Below, in pieces: positions 1 through 9,800 of a stretch of DNA of 13,218 nucleotides (within the stretch, counting starts at the first letter, position 1; every line of letters starts with the position of its first letter). Under the pieces are notes generated by a model, which searched no databases, was not told the origin of the DNA, and saw only the letters and a program-made list of their open reading frames with translations. Made by a program: the position numbers and the translations under genes. This stretch comes from Acidobacteriaceae bacterium. Its GTDB lineage: Bacteria; Acidobacteriota; Terriglobia; Terriglobales; Acidobacteriaceae. The stretch is taken from NCBI GenBank assembly GCA_003133425.1, contig PKXI01000170.1, forward strand, positions 1 through 13,218, written 5' to 3'.

Positions 1-99
1 ATGAAACGGTAAGAATCTAAAGCCAGGATCCCGACGATCATGAGCGGTCTCGCAAGCCGCGCCCTGCAGGGGCATGCTGTATTCAAGAAGGTAAGCAAT

Positions 100-2565
100 T
101 CATTTGAGTTGGATGCTACTCCCTGAGGCGACTGCAGGAATTACTACTCCCCAGCGACCCTCCACTTTCGACATGGTCAGCCGATTCTTGTTTAGAGTCG
201 CTTCAAAGGTTTTCGGAGTAAAGCCGACCAGTTCCACACGATACTCGCTCCACCACGGTTTCCACGTTCCTTCCTGCTTTGCGATCTGCACAGTTATGGC
301 ACCGTCCGCTGCTACCGAGCAACTGAAGTGAATGCGCGCGAACTCTCCGTTCCGGAAACTGAGGGTGTGCCCATCATCGGTATAGACCTCACCGGCACAG
401 ACTTCTGCTTGAGAGTCGAATCCCGGCGTCAAGGGAAACACTCGCAGTATCATTGGCCCGGTCGGCGTTTCGGAAGTGCTTTGGGTAAGCGGTGCGATCG
501 GCAAGATGCTCCCGCCGCGCACATAAACCGGCAGTTGATCCAGCGTCGGTGTCACCATCAGAGGCTTCTGGGCAATGACTTTGTCACGCTGTTCAAGGTC
601 CACTTGCCCGGCCGGTTTACCGCTCTTGATCTGGTCGCCAGTCCAGTAGTCGTACCAGGTTCCAGGCGGAAGGTGAACGGCGTAAGGCACCGGTTCCTCC
701 AGATACGAGCTTGGAGCGACAAGAATTCTGCTGCCGAACATGAATTCTGTTCCGCCGGTGAGGTCATCGGGATACTCGAGGAACAGGGGCCGATCGATTG
801 GCAGGCCATCGCGAGATGTCTCCTCGGCGATCGTATAGAAGTAGGGCATGAGTCGATAGCGTTCCTCAATGAAACGACGCCGAATTGTTTCGTGTTCCGG
901 ACCATCAACCCAGACCTCATGCATCCGAGTGCCCTTGGCGGAATGGATGCGGTCGATCGGCTGGAAAGCCGCGAGTTCCACCCATTTAGTTAGCAGATCA
1001 GGCGAAGGTGAACCCGCAAAGCCTCCGACATCCGCGCCGCTGAGCGCAAACCCACTCAAGCCCAGATTGATGATTTGTGGAACTGTCATGCGCAGGTGAT
1101 TCCAGGTTGAGCTGTTGTCGCCAGTCCAGGTGCAACCATAGCGCTGCCCGCCGGCATAGCTGGCGCGGGTCATCACAAAAGGCCGTTCGTTGGGTCTTAG
1201 AGCGAGTTCCCCGTCATAGGTGGCGCGGGCATTCTCCAAGCCGAAGATGTTGTGCACTTCAAGCTCAGTGGCCATGCGCTTTTTGAAGCCGGGCTCGTCG
1301 ATTCGGCTCTGTACATTGGCCGGCATTGTCTTTTCGGGAGTCCCGAAGACCGCTGGCTCGTTCATGTCGTTCCAGAAACCTGCAACGCCGTCGTCTACGA
1401 AGGTCTTGAAGAGCGATCCCCACCATTGCCGCGTGCGGGCCTGGGTGAAATCGGGGAAAACAGCGTCCCCTGGCCACACCGTTCCGACGTACGTAGAGCC
1501 GTCGGGGTTCTTAACGAAATGGTCGCCAGCGGCGCCAGAATCGTACGGAGCATAGCCGACGCCGGGCTGCTTTGCGACGTGAAGGTCAGTGATGACGACC
1601 AGTTTGAACTTGTCCTTCGCGAGATCCTGCACCATTCCTTTGAAGTCTGGGTAAGCCTCTTCGTTGACGGTGAACGGCCAATTCTCGTGCTGAAAATCGA
1701 TATCGAGCCAAAGCACGTCAGTGGGAATACGATCCTTGCGCAGCCGTTCCGCGACCTCTCGTAGCTGCGACTCTGGGAAGTAGCTGTAGCGGGATTGCTG
1801 GAAGCCAAGCGCCCACAGAGGTGGCAAGGGTGTGGGTCCGGTAAGCCATGACCATGCGGTGACGACCTGCCTCGGTTCCGGACCGTACATGAGGTAGTAG
1901 TCGATGGGGCCGTCCGCCGCGCCAAACGTGTATTCACTGGGGTCAGCATGGCCAAAGTCGAAGTTGGACCGCCAGGTGTTGTCGAGAAACACACCGAGCG
2001 TTCGACCGTGGCTTACATGCAGGAAGAACGGAATGCTCTTGTAAATCGGGTCGGTCGACTCCTGCCACCCAAAGGCATCCGTGTTCCACATGGTAAAGAC
2101 TTCACCAGCACGATCAAGCGGTCCAGGCTTGTCCCCCAGCCCGAAGAAGTGGTCATCAGTCTCTCGCTGCTTGCTGACGGTGAAGCGATTGCCATTCCAC
2201 CGCACAGGACTTGCGTCCTTCTGCAGTATGTTTCCTGATAGGTCGGAGACGGTTAGCCCTAAATGCTCATCTATGAGGACTCGAACGGCGCGAGTGGCGA
2301 ACCCATGTAGCTCAGATGTAACCGATACACTGCTTGTGCGTGATGCGGGCAAAACTGCCCACGATGCGTCTTCTGGAACGGCATCGCCCTTCCACATGCG
2401 CACTCGAAGAATGTCGTCTCTCAATGCGTCTACCTCGAGTGATGTCCCGTCGGTAGTGGCGGTGATGCCATGGGGGCCCGGCACGATCTGTTGAGCGACA
2501 ACCAGATGTCCGCTGAATAACAGGACAGACGCAAACATATAGGCGGTAACTCGAGCAACTCGCAT
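100..2565 (-). CDS. Exported glycoside hydrolase family 31 (alpha-glucosidase/alpha-xylosidase type)
   Basis: This 821-residue protein is predicted to hydrolyse terminal alpha-linked glycosides by the retaining GH31 mechanism, in the periplasm or outside the cell. Residues 1-24 form a Sec signal peptide ending VVA before QQ. An N-terminal beta-domain (about 30-240) leads into the (beta/alpha)8 barrel starting near PPLWALGFQQSR (249-259). The signature GFWNDMNEP gives the nucleophile Asp400, and WTGDN gives the acid/base Asp483; both are intact. Downstream are the HSAKGTR segment (541-547) and a C-terminal beta-region with YTDDG (728-732). Length fits the family. The ATG start is supported by an AGGAGGAG ribosome site seven bases upstream. 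It is the last gene of the co-oriented block, 146 bases after the CRTAC1-type gene. GH31 includes alpha-glucosidase, alpha-xylosidase and transglycosidase activities, so the exact substrate cannot be read from sequence alone. Confidence 0.93.
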   Translation of the reverse strand: MRVARVTAYMFASVLLFSGHLVVAQQIVPGPHGITATTDGTSLEVDALRDDILRVRMWKGDAVPEDASWAVLPASRTSSVSVTSELHGFATRAVRVLIDEHLGLTVSDLSGNILQKDASPVRWNGNRFTVSKQRETDDHFFGLGDKPGPLDRAGEVFTMWNTDAFGWQESTDPIYKSIPFFLHVSHGRTLGVFLDNTWRSNFDFGHADPSEYTFGAADGPIDYYLMYGPEPRQVVTAWSWLTGPTPLPPLWALGFQQSRYSYFPESQLREVAERLRKDRIPTDVLWLDIDFQHENWPFTVNEEAYPDFKGMVQDLAKDKFKLVVITDLHVAKQPGVGYAPYDSGAAGDHFVKNPDGSTYVGTVWPGDAVFPDFTQARTRQWWGSLFKTFVDDGVAGFWNDMNEPAVFGTPEKTMPANVQSRIDEPGFKKRMATELEVHNIFGLENARATYDGELALRPNERPFVMTRASYAGGQRYGCTWTGDNSSTWNHLRMTVPQIINLGLSGFALSGADVGGFAGSPSPDLLTKWVELAAFQPIDRIHSAKGTRMHEVWVDGPEHETIRRRFIEERYRLMPYFYTIAEETSRDGLPIDRPLFLEYPDDLTGGTEFMFGSRILVAPSSYLEEPVPYAVHLPPGTWYDYWTGDQIKSGKPAGQVDLEQRDKVIAQKPLMVTPTLDQLPVYVRGGSILPIAPLTQSTSETPTGPMILRVFPLTPGFDSQAEVCAGEVYTDDGHTLSFRNGEFARIHFSCSVAADGAITVQIAKQEGTWKPWWSEYRVELVGFTPKTFEATLNKNRLTMSKVEGRWGVVIPAVASGSSIQLK

Positions 2566-2711
2566 TTGCTTACTCCTCCTGGTTCCCGGGCTCTATTTTT
2601 CGTTGTCCGCACTCACGGGTTTCCTACGCTGAAGGCTGCCGAGGCGCGGGTACCAGACCGCGTTTGGAGTAGGCCCGGCCGCGGATGAAGGTCTGCGAGT
2701 GCAACCTGCAA

Positions 2712-4421
2712 TCAGACAACCCCCTTACCTTCCACGACATGTATATAACGATTTGGAGCGAGGTTGCTGAGCTTCTCAATGTGTTTGCTGGGAGCCGGCC
2801 AATGAATCTCCACTTCGTCGATATGCGTGGCATCGCCGATTCCGAGGACTTCGCGAGGATCGTGGGACGAGAGGTAACTGCCGCCGTTGTTCTTCAGTCG
2901 CGCCCTTACCGTTCCGCCGGCTTTTACTATGATGCGAGCGCCGATGGCGTCGCGGTTGCAGGTGACGCCCTCCAACTTCAATCCCAGCCAATTATTACCC
3001 TTCGCCGCATTGTTGTGAAGGAGAACCGGCGGCCCTCCGTTTATTCCGATAATCACATCGAGAGCGCCATCGTTGTCGTAGTCTCCCACGGCCAGACCCC
3101 TGGCCGCGAACTGCTTCTGAAACACCGGGCCCGCTGTCTCGCTTACATTCTTCAGTTTTCCATCCTTGCCCTGGTGGTAAAGCAGCAGCGGCTCTTTGTA
3201 CTTCACCTGCATAGAGTAGTTGTCGATCATGTCGTCAGGATGACCGTTGGCGAGCAGAAGATCCACGATGCCGTCATTATCGTAATCGAAGTACTTCAAT
3301 CCCCAGCCGCTCATGAGTTTGGTGTCGCGGGCCACACCCGTCTTCTCCGAGGCATCGTGAAATGTCTCATCTTTGTTATTGATATAAACCGAATACATCT
3401 CGTGATCCACATTTGCGACGAACAGGTCCTGCCATCCATCCCCGTCGAAATCTGCTGCATCCACGCCCATCCCTGAACGAGGCCGGCCATTTTCACTGAA
3501 GCCAACGTCGGACTGCAATGCGATCTCATCCCAATTCCAGCGGCCATTGGGTGCGGGGCCGCGGTTGACGAATAGAAAGTTCTGGACGGTATCGTTGGCG
3601 ACGAAGAGGTCCATTCGACCATCGTTATTGATGTCTGTGGCAACGACGCCAAGGCCCTTTCCCAAGGCTTTGGCGATGGCCGTTCCCTGACTCACCTCGG
3701 TGAAGGTCCCATCGCCGTTGTTGTGATAAAGGAAGCTGGTGGTTGGCTTGAACAGCCGGGGAACGCAGTAGTAGTTTCGGCCGAGTTCGTTATTGCCGCA
3801 CGCAAGCTTGCGAACTCCCGAGTAGTCCACAAAGCTGCAGACGAACAAATCCAATCTGCCGTCATTGTCGTAATCGAACCACACAGCACTGGTTGTCCAG
3901 CCCGGAGTGGCAACGCCTGCACGCTCCGTCACGTCAGTAAACGTGCCATTCTGATTGTTCTTGTAGAGCGTGCATCTGCCGTAGGCAGTTACGAAGATGT
4001 CCGGCCAGCCGTCATTGTCGTAGTCCCCGACAGCGACTCCCATTCCGAAATACGATCCGGATACGCCGGCGGTCTCGGTGACGTCGGAAAATGTACCATC
4101 CCTGTTGTTCTTGTACAGGGCGTTGCGAACAGGGTTAGAAGGCTTCCAGAAGTCGCTGGGGCCACTGTTCACAAGGAAAATATCCATCCATCCATCGTTG
4201 TCATAATCAAGGAAAGCACAACCAGGGCCAAGTGCTTCAGGCAGAAAACGAGTCTCAGACATCGCATTTTCATGGACCCATCGGATGCCCGAGACCGAGG
4301 GTAGCACTTCGGCGAACAACGGCTCGTTTGAAATGCTTTGCGACTGGGAGGGAATACACAGAAGCTCTGCAGCTCCGGCAACCATTCCGAGTCGCAGAAA
4401 CCCGCGCCTGGACAATGTCAT
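2712..4421 (-). CDS. CRTAC1-family protein: FG-GAP/VCBS repeats plus ASPIC/UnbV domain, Tat-exported
   Basis: This 569-residue protein is probably a calcium-binding beta-propeller scaffold in the envelope; no enzyme activity is implied. The N-terminus has a twin-arginine motif, SRRGFLRLG (residues 4-12), followed by a hydrophobic stretch, so export in folded form by Tat is likely. Seven repeats carry a DxDxDG-type calcium loop (near residues 72, 133, 183, 263, 324, 379 and 447), most followed by DLFV or DIFV as in FG-GAP/VCBS propellers. Residues about 492-560 match the ASPIC/UnbV domain ([10 protein letters not shown], then [18 protein letters not shown], then VEIHWP). The ATG start has an AGGA site seven bases upstream. 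The gene lies 81 bases downstream of the heptaheme cytochrome gene and 146 bases upstream of GH31. Such proteins often occur near TPR and cytochrome genes in Acidobacteria, but their molecular role is poorly known. Confidence 0.92.
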   Translation of the reverse strand: MTLSRRGFLRLGMVAGAAELLCIPSQSQSISNEPLFAEVLPSVSGIRWVHENAMSETRFLPEALGPGCAFLDYDNDGWMDIFLVNSGPSDFWKPSNPVRNALYKNNRDGTFSDVTETAGVSGSYFGMGVAVGDYDNDGWPDIFVTAYGRCTLYKNNQNGTFTDVTERAGVATPGWTTSAVWFDYDNDGRLDLFVCSFVDYSGVRKLACGNNELGRNYYCVPRLFKPTTSFLYHNNGDGTFTEVSQGTAIAKALGKGLGVVATDINNDGRMDLFVANDTVQNFLFVNRGPAPNGRWNWDEIALQSDVGFSENGRPRSGMGVDAADFDGDGWQDLFVANVDHEMYSVYINNKDETFHDASEKTGVARDTKLMSGWGLKYFDYDNDGIVDLLLANGHPDDMIDNYSMQVKYKEPLLLYHQGKDGKLKNVSETAGPVFQKQFAARGLAVGDYDNDGALDVIIGINGGPPVLLHNNAAKGNNWLGLKLEGVTCNRDAIGARIIVKAGGTVRARLKNNGGSYLSSHDPREVLGIGDATHIDEVEIHWPAPSKHIEKLSNLAPNRYIHVVEGKGVV

Positions 4422-4502
4422 CGCAACATCCTATCAAAGGGTGTCTGGACCAGTCATTGACTGTTTTGGAGCATGTTTGGAAACTCGCAAAAGGTTCGCC
4501 GC

Positions 4503-5561
4503 CTATCCAGGATATGGTTCATTGGGTTTCACAATCCTTATCCGATGATCGGAGAATTTATAGTGGCCGCCTGGTAACTCGGTCTTCGGCATGTGACAGG
4601 TGACGCAATTACTTTTTGAAACTCGACAGCGCTTCGCTCCAGCTTTCCCGCCTCCGTGGCATGCCACACACCTGGGATCGTAATCGGCGGGCCGGTCGCT
4701 GACCTCAATATGGGGGTCGTGACAGGCCAGGCAGCTTATGCGCACATCGTCCGGGTCGTAGCATTTGCTGCCCGTCAGCCGATAAGGCTGATAGCGAACA
4801 TTGGAGATACTGAAATTTCGTTGCATTGCAATTTCTGCCCAGGTGCGGTGGCACTGGCCGCAGAAGTTCGCCGCCTGCTCGGCGGAGAAGTAATCGAACT
4901 CGGACAATTCCAAAGACACCGCAGGCTTGCCGGAGCCGCCAGACATCGCCGCAAGGTGCGCCTCGGTTGCTTTGTGGCAGTGCCCGCATTGCACTCCCGG
5001 TGTCATTTTTTCCAACGTGAGCTGCTTTCCCAGGACTGCGTTCGTTGCGTGACATCCGAAGCAGCTCAATCTCTCATTGTGGCTCATCAATCGTCCAGCC
5101 GCGTCGAGCAGGTTGGCAGGCAAAAAGCTCCCACCACCCAGCGTCGGTCCAAGACCATCCAGGGTGCGAAACCAGCTCATGCGACTCTCGTACAACTCGC
5201 CGTCTTTTTCCAAGATGTATGTCTGACCCATGGCGGAGCTGGCGCCAAACACCCAGCGAATCGGCAGTGAGATCGTACTGATGCCGTCTGTCACGGAGTA
5301 GATGCTTTGGTTCCCCGTACGTTCAATGCGATAGGAATATCTGCCGTAAGTTCCAACCAGAAGCGGATGACTGGTCAAGACGCTGCTCTCCTCCACCGTT
5401 TCGAGCGCATGCGCCATATTGGTGGCCGGTTGCGACCGTGCCTGCCAATGACACTTAGCGCAGGGGCTAGGGCGCTCCAGAACAATTTGCGCGCGAGCCA
5501 ATGTTGAGAAAACAAATGAGAGAAGCAGCGGGAAGAATAGAAGCGATACTGGCTTGGTCAT
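4503..5561 (-). CDS. Periplasmic heptaheme cytochrome c
   Basis: This 352-residue electron-transfer protein has a signal peptide (about residues 1-24, ending near LARAQ) and seven CxxCH covalent haem sites: CAKCH (34), CFGCH (167), CGHCH (192), CGQCH (234), CLACH (277), CVACH (298) and CVTCH (319). One haem is isolated near the N-terminus and six cluster in the C-terminal half. About 130 haem-free residues with beta-rich character lie between haems 1 and 2. No transmembrane anchor follows the signal, so it should be soluble in the periplasm. The C-terminal CHMPKT...HYKFSDHRI stretch resembles the last haem region of other multihaem cytochromes. No catalytic CxxCK motif of NrfA is present, so nitrite reduction is not indicated. 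The start could be GTG at 5564 or ATG at 5561; the ribosome site is weak either way, and I chose ATG. It lies 54 bases after the TPR gene. Donor and acceptor are unknown. Confidence 0.92.
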   Translation of the reverse strand: MTKPVSLLFFPLLLSFVFSTLARAQIVLERPSPCAKCHWQARSQPATNMAHALETVEESSVLTSHPLLVGTYGRYSYRIERTGNQSIYSVTDGISTISLPIRWVFGASSAMGQTYILEKDGELYESRMSWFRTLDGLGPTLGGGSFLPANLLDAAGRLMSHNERLSCFGCHATNAVLGKQLTLEKMTPGVQCGHCHKATEAHLAAMSGGSGKPAVSLELSEFDYFSAEQAANFCGQCHRTWAEIAMQRNFSISNVRYQPYRLTGSKCYDPDDVRISCLACHDPHIEVSDRPADYDPRCVACHGGGKAGAKRCRVSKSNCVTCHMPKTELPGGHYKFSDHRIRIVKPNEPYPG

Positions 5562-5615
5562 CACGGATTCAAGGTTACCTGTCTCCCTCGCACATAGCCA
5601 ACGCGAGTTTCAGGA

Positions 5616-6740
5616 TCACTGTAGCTTACCTTCAGATTGATTGACGCCAGGCTGCCTGGCCTGCACTTCGGCCGTCAGCTTCTGGACGATTTCGCGTTCA
5701 CGTTTGCTGTCTTCCGGACGCTTGAGGCGGTAGTAGACCAGCGCCAGGGTAACGTGCGCCTCGAGGAACTGAGGTGACTCCTTGACCAACCCTTCCAATA
5801 TCTCGCGGGCTTTATCGAGCGCGCCCTCATCAACTGAAAGCAGCGCCAACTGATACCGGACCCCCGGATCTCCCGGCCTTGTCTCCGCAGCGCGTTCAAA
5901 GTATTTCCTGGCCAGCTCGTAGTTCTGCGCTTGTTTTGCCATGGCTCCCAGTTGCAGGTTGGCATCGAAATTAAATGGGTCGACGCGCAATTCGGCCGCA
6001 AATTCTTTCTCGGAAAGATCGGAGTCGCCAGTAAGCATTAAAGCCTTGGCGTAAAGAACATGAACTTCAGGCAAATCTGAATTCAGCGCATTTGCCTTGG
6101 CGAACTCATCCCGAGCGCCCGCAAAGTCGGAGGCACCCATCTTCGCTGTGCCCAACATCAGATGCGCTTCGGCCGAGTCGCCGTTCCTTAAAATACGGTC
6201 GACCAGAACCTGCCCCTCCTCGACTCGTTTCTGTCGAATCAGCGCGGTGCCAAGAAGGTAGGCTATCGCCAAATCGTCAGGATACTTTGCCCTTTCAGGC
6301 TCAAGGATCCGGATAACGTCTTTCTCCCGATCCATCCGCATGTAACAATCACCCAACAGAAGCACGGCCTGATGATTTCCGGGGCTCTCGGCATGCACTC
6401 TTTCAAGTTGTGTTGTGGCGTCCTCAATCCTACCCATCTTGTAATAGCAAAGGGCCAGATTCAGTCTTGCCTCCACGAGGGCTGGGGACTGGCGGAGCGC
6501 GATCTTGTACTCGGAGATGGCCTCTTCAAACTGGCCCGAACCCGCCAAAGCGGCCCCGAGGTTTGAATGGATAGCAGTCGCTTCAGGATGGATCCGAAGA
6601 AACTGCCTGTAGTCCGCAGCCGCTCCTTCAAGATCGCCATTTCGTTGCTTCTCCAGACCCTCCTGCGCCACCTGCTGTGGTGTCTGGGCATGCACTATTG
6701 CGGCCAGCATCAAGATTAGGAGATAGGAGAAATTGCGCAT
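5616..6740 (-). CDS. Exported tetratricopeptide-repeat (TPR) protein
   Basis: This 374-residue protein is nearly all TPR, a helical scaffold for protein-protein contacts. The chosen start gives MRNFSYLLILMLAAIVHAQ, a clear Sec signal peptide cleaved after HA. A longer in-frame reading from 6860 would begin inside the receptor gene and bury the signal behind 40 hydrophilic residues, so I rejected it. About ten tandem 34-residue repeats follow, with typical patterns such as SNLGAALAGSGQFEEAISEY and ARKYFERAAETRPGD. The C-terminus is a short polar tail. There is no transmembrane segment or lipobox, so it should be periplasmic. It lies 79 bases downstream of the receptor gene and 54 bases upstream of the cytochrome gene, and probably helps assemble or position those partners (inference). 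The only purine-rich ribosome site, AGGA, falls inside the 3' arm of the hairpin at 6747-6779. Confidence 0.9.
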   Translation of the reverse strand: MRNFSYLLILMLAAIVHAQTPQQVAQEGLEKQRNGDLEGAAADYRQFLRIHPEATAIHSNLGAALAGSGQFEEAISEYKIALRQSPALVEARLNLALCYYKMGRIEDATTQLERVHAESPGNHQAVLLLGDCYMRMDREKDVIRILEPERAKYPDDLAIAYLLGTALIRQKRVEEGQVLVDRILRNGDSAEAHLMLGTAKMGASDFAGARDEFAKANALNSDLPEVHVLYAKALMLTGDSDLSEKEFAAELRVDPFNFDANLQLGAMAKQAQNYELARKYFERAAETRPGDPGVRYQLALLSVDEGALDKAREILEGLVKESPQFLEAHVTLALVYYRLKRPEDSKREREIVQKLTAEVQARQPGVNQSEGKLQ

Positions 6741-6746
6741 ACGGTA

Positions 6747-6779
6747 GTGGGTCCTGCAGGGAGCGCCTGCAGGACCCAC
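6747..6779 (-). promoter_or_regulatory. Perfect 14-bp hairpin between receptor and TPR genes
   Basis: Bases 6747-6760 and 6766-6779 are perfect reverse complements of 14 bases around a 5-base loop. On the minus strand the hairpin begins 40 bases after the receptor stop and ends six bases before the TPR start codon. It has no U-run, so a classical intrinsic terminator is unlikely. It may act as an mRNA 3'-end stabiliser for the receptor message, as an attenuator, or as a translational lock, since the AGGA candidate ribosome site lies in its 3' arm. The structure is seen directly; the function is inferred. Confidence 0.6.
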
Positions 6780-6819
6780 CCTATCATGCTTTCCGGCTGG
6801 GTTGAAGCTCCCAACCAAC

Positions 6820-9800
6820 CTAGAAGTAGAACTTTGCTGCAAACTCCATAGTGCGGGCACCCTGTTTCTGTGTAGCTATTCCAAAATTTGCATTTGCTTG
6901 CGTGATCTTCAGCGTCGCCGGATCCTGGGTGAACTGCAGGGTCAGGTTACTGCCGTTTGGAAACGAGTAGAGCGGGTGATTCAGGAAGTTGTAAGCCTGC
7001 ACACGAATCTGGAGACTCTTGCTTTCTGACATGGCGAAGTTCTTGAAGACCGCCAGATCCGAATTGAAGTATTCCGGGCCGTAAGCAACAGGCATCATCG
7101 TCGGCCCATTCTTGCCAGGCGTCGTGGGCGCTGAGAAGCAACTTCCGTTCACGTACTGATGGGCGCTGCGACCCGAGAGCGGATTACAAGTTACAAGCGG
7201 GTTCAGCTGTTGCGCGTTTGTCCCCAGAATGGACTGGTTATTGATGGCAATACCGGTCGGGTTTGCCGCACTGACTGATCCTGGAATGATGGCTCCGGAT
7301 TGTAAGCACGCGGCCCCTACGCAGCTCAGCCCCATGTTGTAGTTCGTGTTGACGTTGTAAGCGCCTCCATAGGTGATGTTGGCGCCACTTTCTATCTGCG
7401 TGATCCCCGAGAGCTGCCATCCGTTCAAAGTCCCGTTTACGAAGTGATTAACGCGGACCCGGTCGCCGAGATTAACTGAGTAAGCGGCGTTGAAAAGCTG
7501 CCGGCGATCCGTCGGCTGGACGCCATAATTGCTCGTCAGATTGAAGGGGTCAACCGTAGGCAACACAATGCCCAATGCTTTCTGCCAAGTGTAGTTCGTT
7601 TGAATCGTATAGTACCTGGAGCGATGAGCCCAGCTTATCTGCATGGCATTGTAGTTACCGTACAGATTATTGGTTGCCAGGTTCAAGTCGCCGTAGCCTT
7701 GGAGAGGCCGATACAAGTTCGCGTTGGCATTTCCTGGATTGCTTGCGGTCAGCATGGCGCCGAACGGTACCAGGTTGATATTGCTGCCCGCGCCTCCTTG
7801 GGTGTTTTGCAGTTCTCTGCTGCGATTTCCAACGTAGGCAACCTCGAGGAGACCTTGCCATGGAGTTACCCGATCAACGTTGACGCTCCAACTATCGGTA
7901 TAAGGCTGGTTATTATCCTTCGAGTCGACGGCAGCCGGCGAAGCAGGGGTCGCAGAGAGATTCAGACAGGAAAGATACGCCGCAAACAAGGCAGAGCCAG
8001 CAGGCGGATTTGCCGGGCAGCCGGTGCTTCCTACCCAGTTGCTGGGAGAAAGGTTGGCCGTGGAAACACTCGCGGATGCATCGAGGCCGTTCGTGAACTG
8101 TCCCGAGTGGTAGTAGAAGCGACCCCAACCCCCACGCACGACCGTCCTGCCGTTTCCGGCGATGTCGTAAGCGGCGCCCAATCGCGGTTGATAGAACAGC
8201 CCGCGTGTTGGGAATCCTCCCACCGGCACGGACGGGACCTTTGCATGCCATTCAAAACCGCAGAAGGCAGATGCGCAACTCGGGTTGAATTGCGTCAGGT
8301 CAAAGATTGAATAGCCGAAGCCCAGGCCGTCGATCCACGGCGTGAAATGGGTGAAGCGCATGCCGATTTCCACCGTCAGTTTCGGGGTCAGCTTCAAGGA
8401 GTCCTGTCCGAAAAACTCCCAGGTCGTGTAGTTGATGTCGTTAATCCGATTCTTGTTCGACTCCGTGTAGTTAGACAGATTGCCCGTCAGTAGGTCGGCA
8501 TACTCGTTTCCCCAACTGTAGGTATTGCCCGAGGAAACCTGCAAGAGGCCATTTGTGTAGTTGTTCGCGGGCTGTGCATTGCGAATCCGCTCCCAAAAGA
8601 TGCCGGCCTTTAAAGTGTGCTTGGCAATCACCTTGGTGAGCGTGTCACTGACACTTGGCATGTACTTATTCGCATAGAGCCCTGAAGAGGCTCCGCCAGC
8701 CTCAAAACCGCCTGGATTGAATACGAGTGCCGCTTCGCTCGGGCCGAACTGGCCAAAGGACGGGATCTGCGCAACACCGTTTTGGAACAGTCCTTTATAG
8801 TTGTAGCCCACATTGGTGCGACTCACCTTAGACGGATCCGCAAACACGTTCGGGAACCCCACGAACGTATACGCCACGACTGTTTCATTCGTCATGCTCT
8901 GGCTGAAGACATGTGTGAGCGTGCCTGAAAGAGAATCCGAACGATTCCTGCCTTGGATCGGTGTCGGATAGGGCACTTGATCGGTATTGCGCCACCACAG
9001 GCCGACAGGAAACTGTTGAACTTCTCTCTGGTAGTTGTAGCGGACAAACACCTTGGTGTTGTCGCTGAGGCTCCAATCTGAACGGATTACCCATTGCTTA
9101 TTGTTCTGATTGAAGATCTCGGACTGAACGTAGTTATATCCGGCTGTCGAGTTTGGATTCGCGTTCGGAGCGGAAAAGAGCTTCGTCAGGGCAAGCATGT
9201 TTGGATCGATGCACCTGCCATTTGGAGTGCCGGTGCACGCTGGGATTTTTGTTCCGCCGAAGGCTGCCAGGGCGGCGGAGTTGAGTGGTCCGGGAGCTTT
9301 GCCGGAGGCCGTGACGGTTCCTTCTCCAGCAATCGACGTGGGCGAGAAATCGCCCGTCAGTTCCGACGATGTTGGCACGGTCGCCCTTAACAATCCTGTG
9401 TCCAGCGTCTGGTTGTAATACTCGTACCCTGTGAAGAAAAACAGCTTGCTGCGATTCTTGTTGAACCTGGTTCCTGGGATGATGACCGGGCCACCGACGG
9501 ATCCGCCGGGATAGTAATAGGCATTCGCCGGTTGCTTAACGCCGCTAAAGTTGTTCAACCAGTCGTTCGCGTTGAGTGAGTGGTTCCGGGCAGAGAAGAA
9601 TGCGTTCCCGTGAAACTGCGATCCGCCTGCTTTTGTGATAGAGCTGATCACCACGGGGCCCTTCTGCTCTTCCGCACTAAAGTTCGACGTCAGCACCTTG
9701 AACTCCTGCACGAAGTCGGAGTTCGGATTGACCGGCGTGTCGCAATTGCAGCCCGGGTCAGAAACGTGAGCGCCGTCCGCGGTGATGTCCAGGGAGTTTG

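Noticed and set aside
62..71. Ten-base palindrome CCCTGCAGGG after the GH31 stop as a terminator.
   Set aside because: It has no loop and no T-run, so it cannot form a terminator hairpin.
1..99. Minus-strand starts at 75 (25 codons to the edge) and at 41 (MIVGILALDSYRF) that could begin a next gene.
   Set aside because: Both are cut by the window edge, neither has a clear ribosome site, and the sequence is too short to judge.
2685..3476. Long plus-strand frame of 263 codons opposite the CRTAC1-type gene.
   Set aside because: It is a shadow of the repeat-rich minus-strand gene; the DxDxDG codons read as valine and isoleucine runs in antisense.
6741..6860. N-terminal extension of the TPR protein from 6860.
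   Set aside because: It begins inside the receptor gene, crosses the hairpin and hides an obvious signal peptide that starts at 6740.
7600..8310. Plus-strand frame of 236 codons inside the receptor gene.
   Set aside because: It is antisense to a strongly supported receptor and shows no domain, signal or ribosome site.
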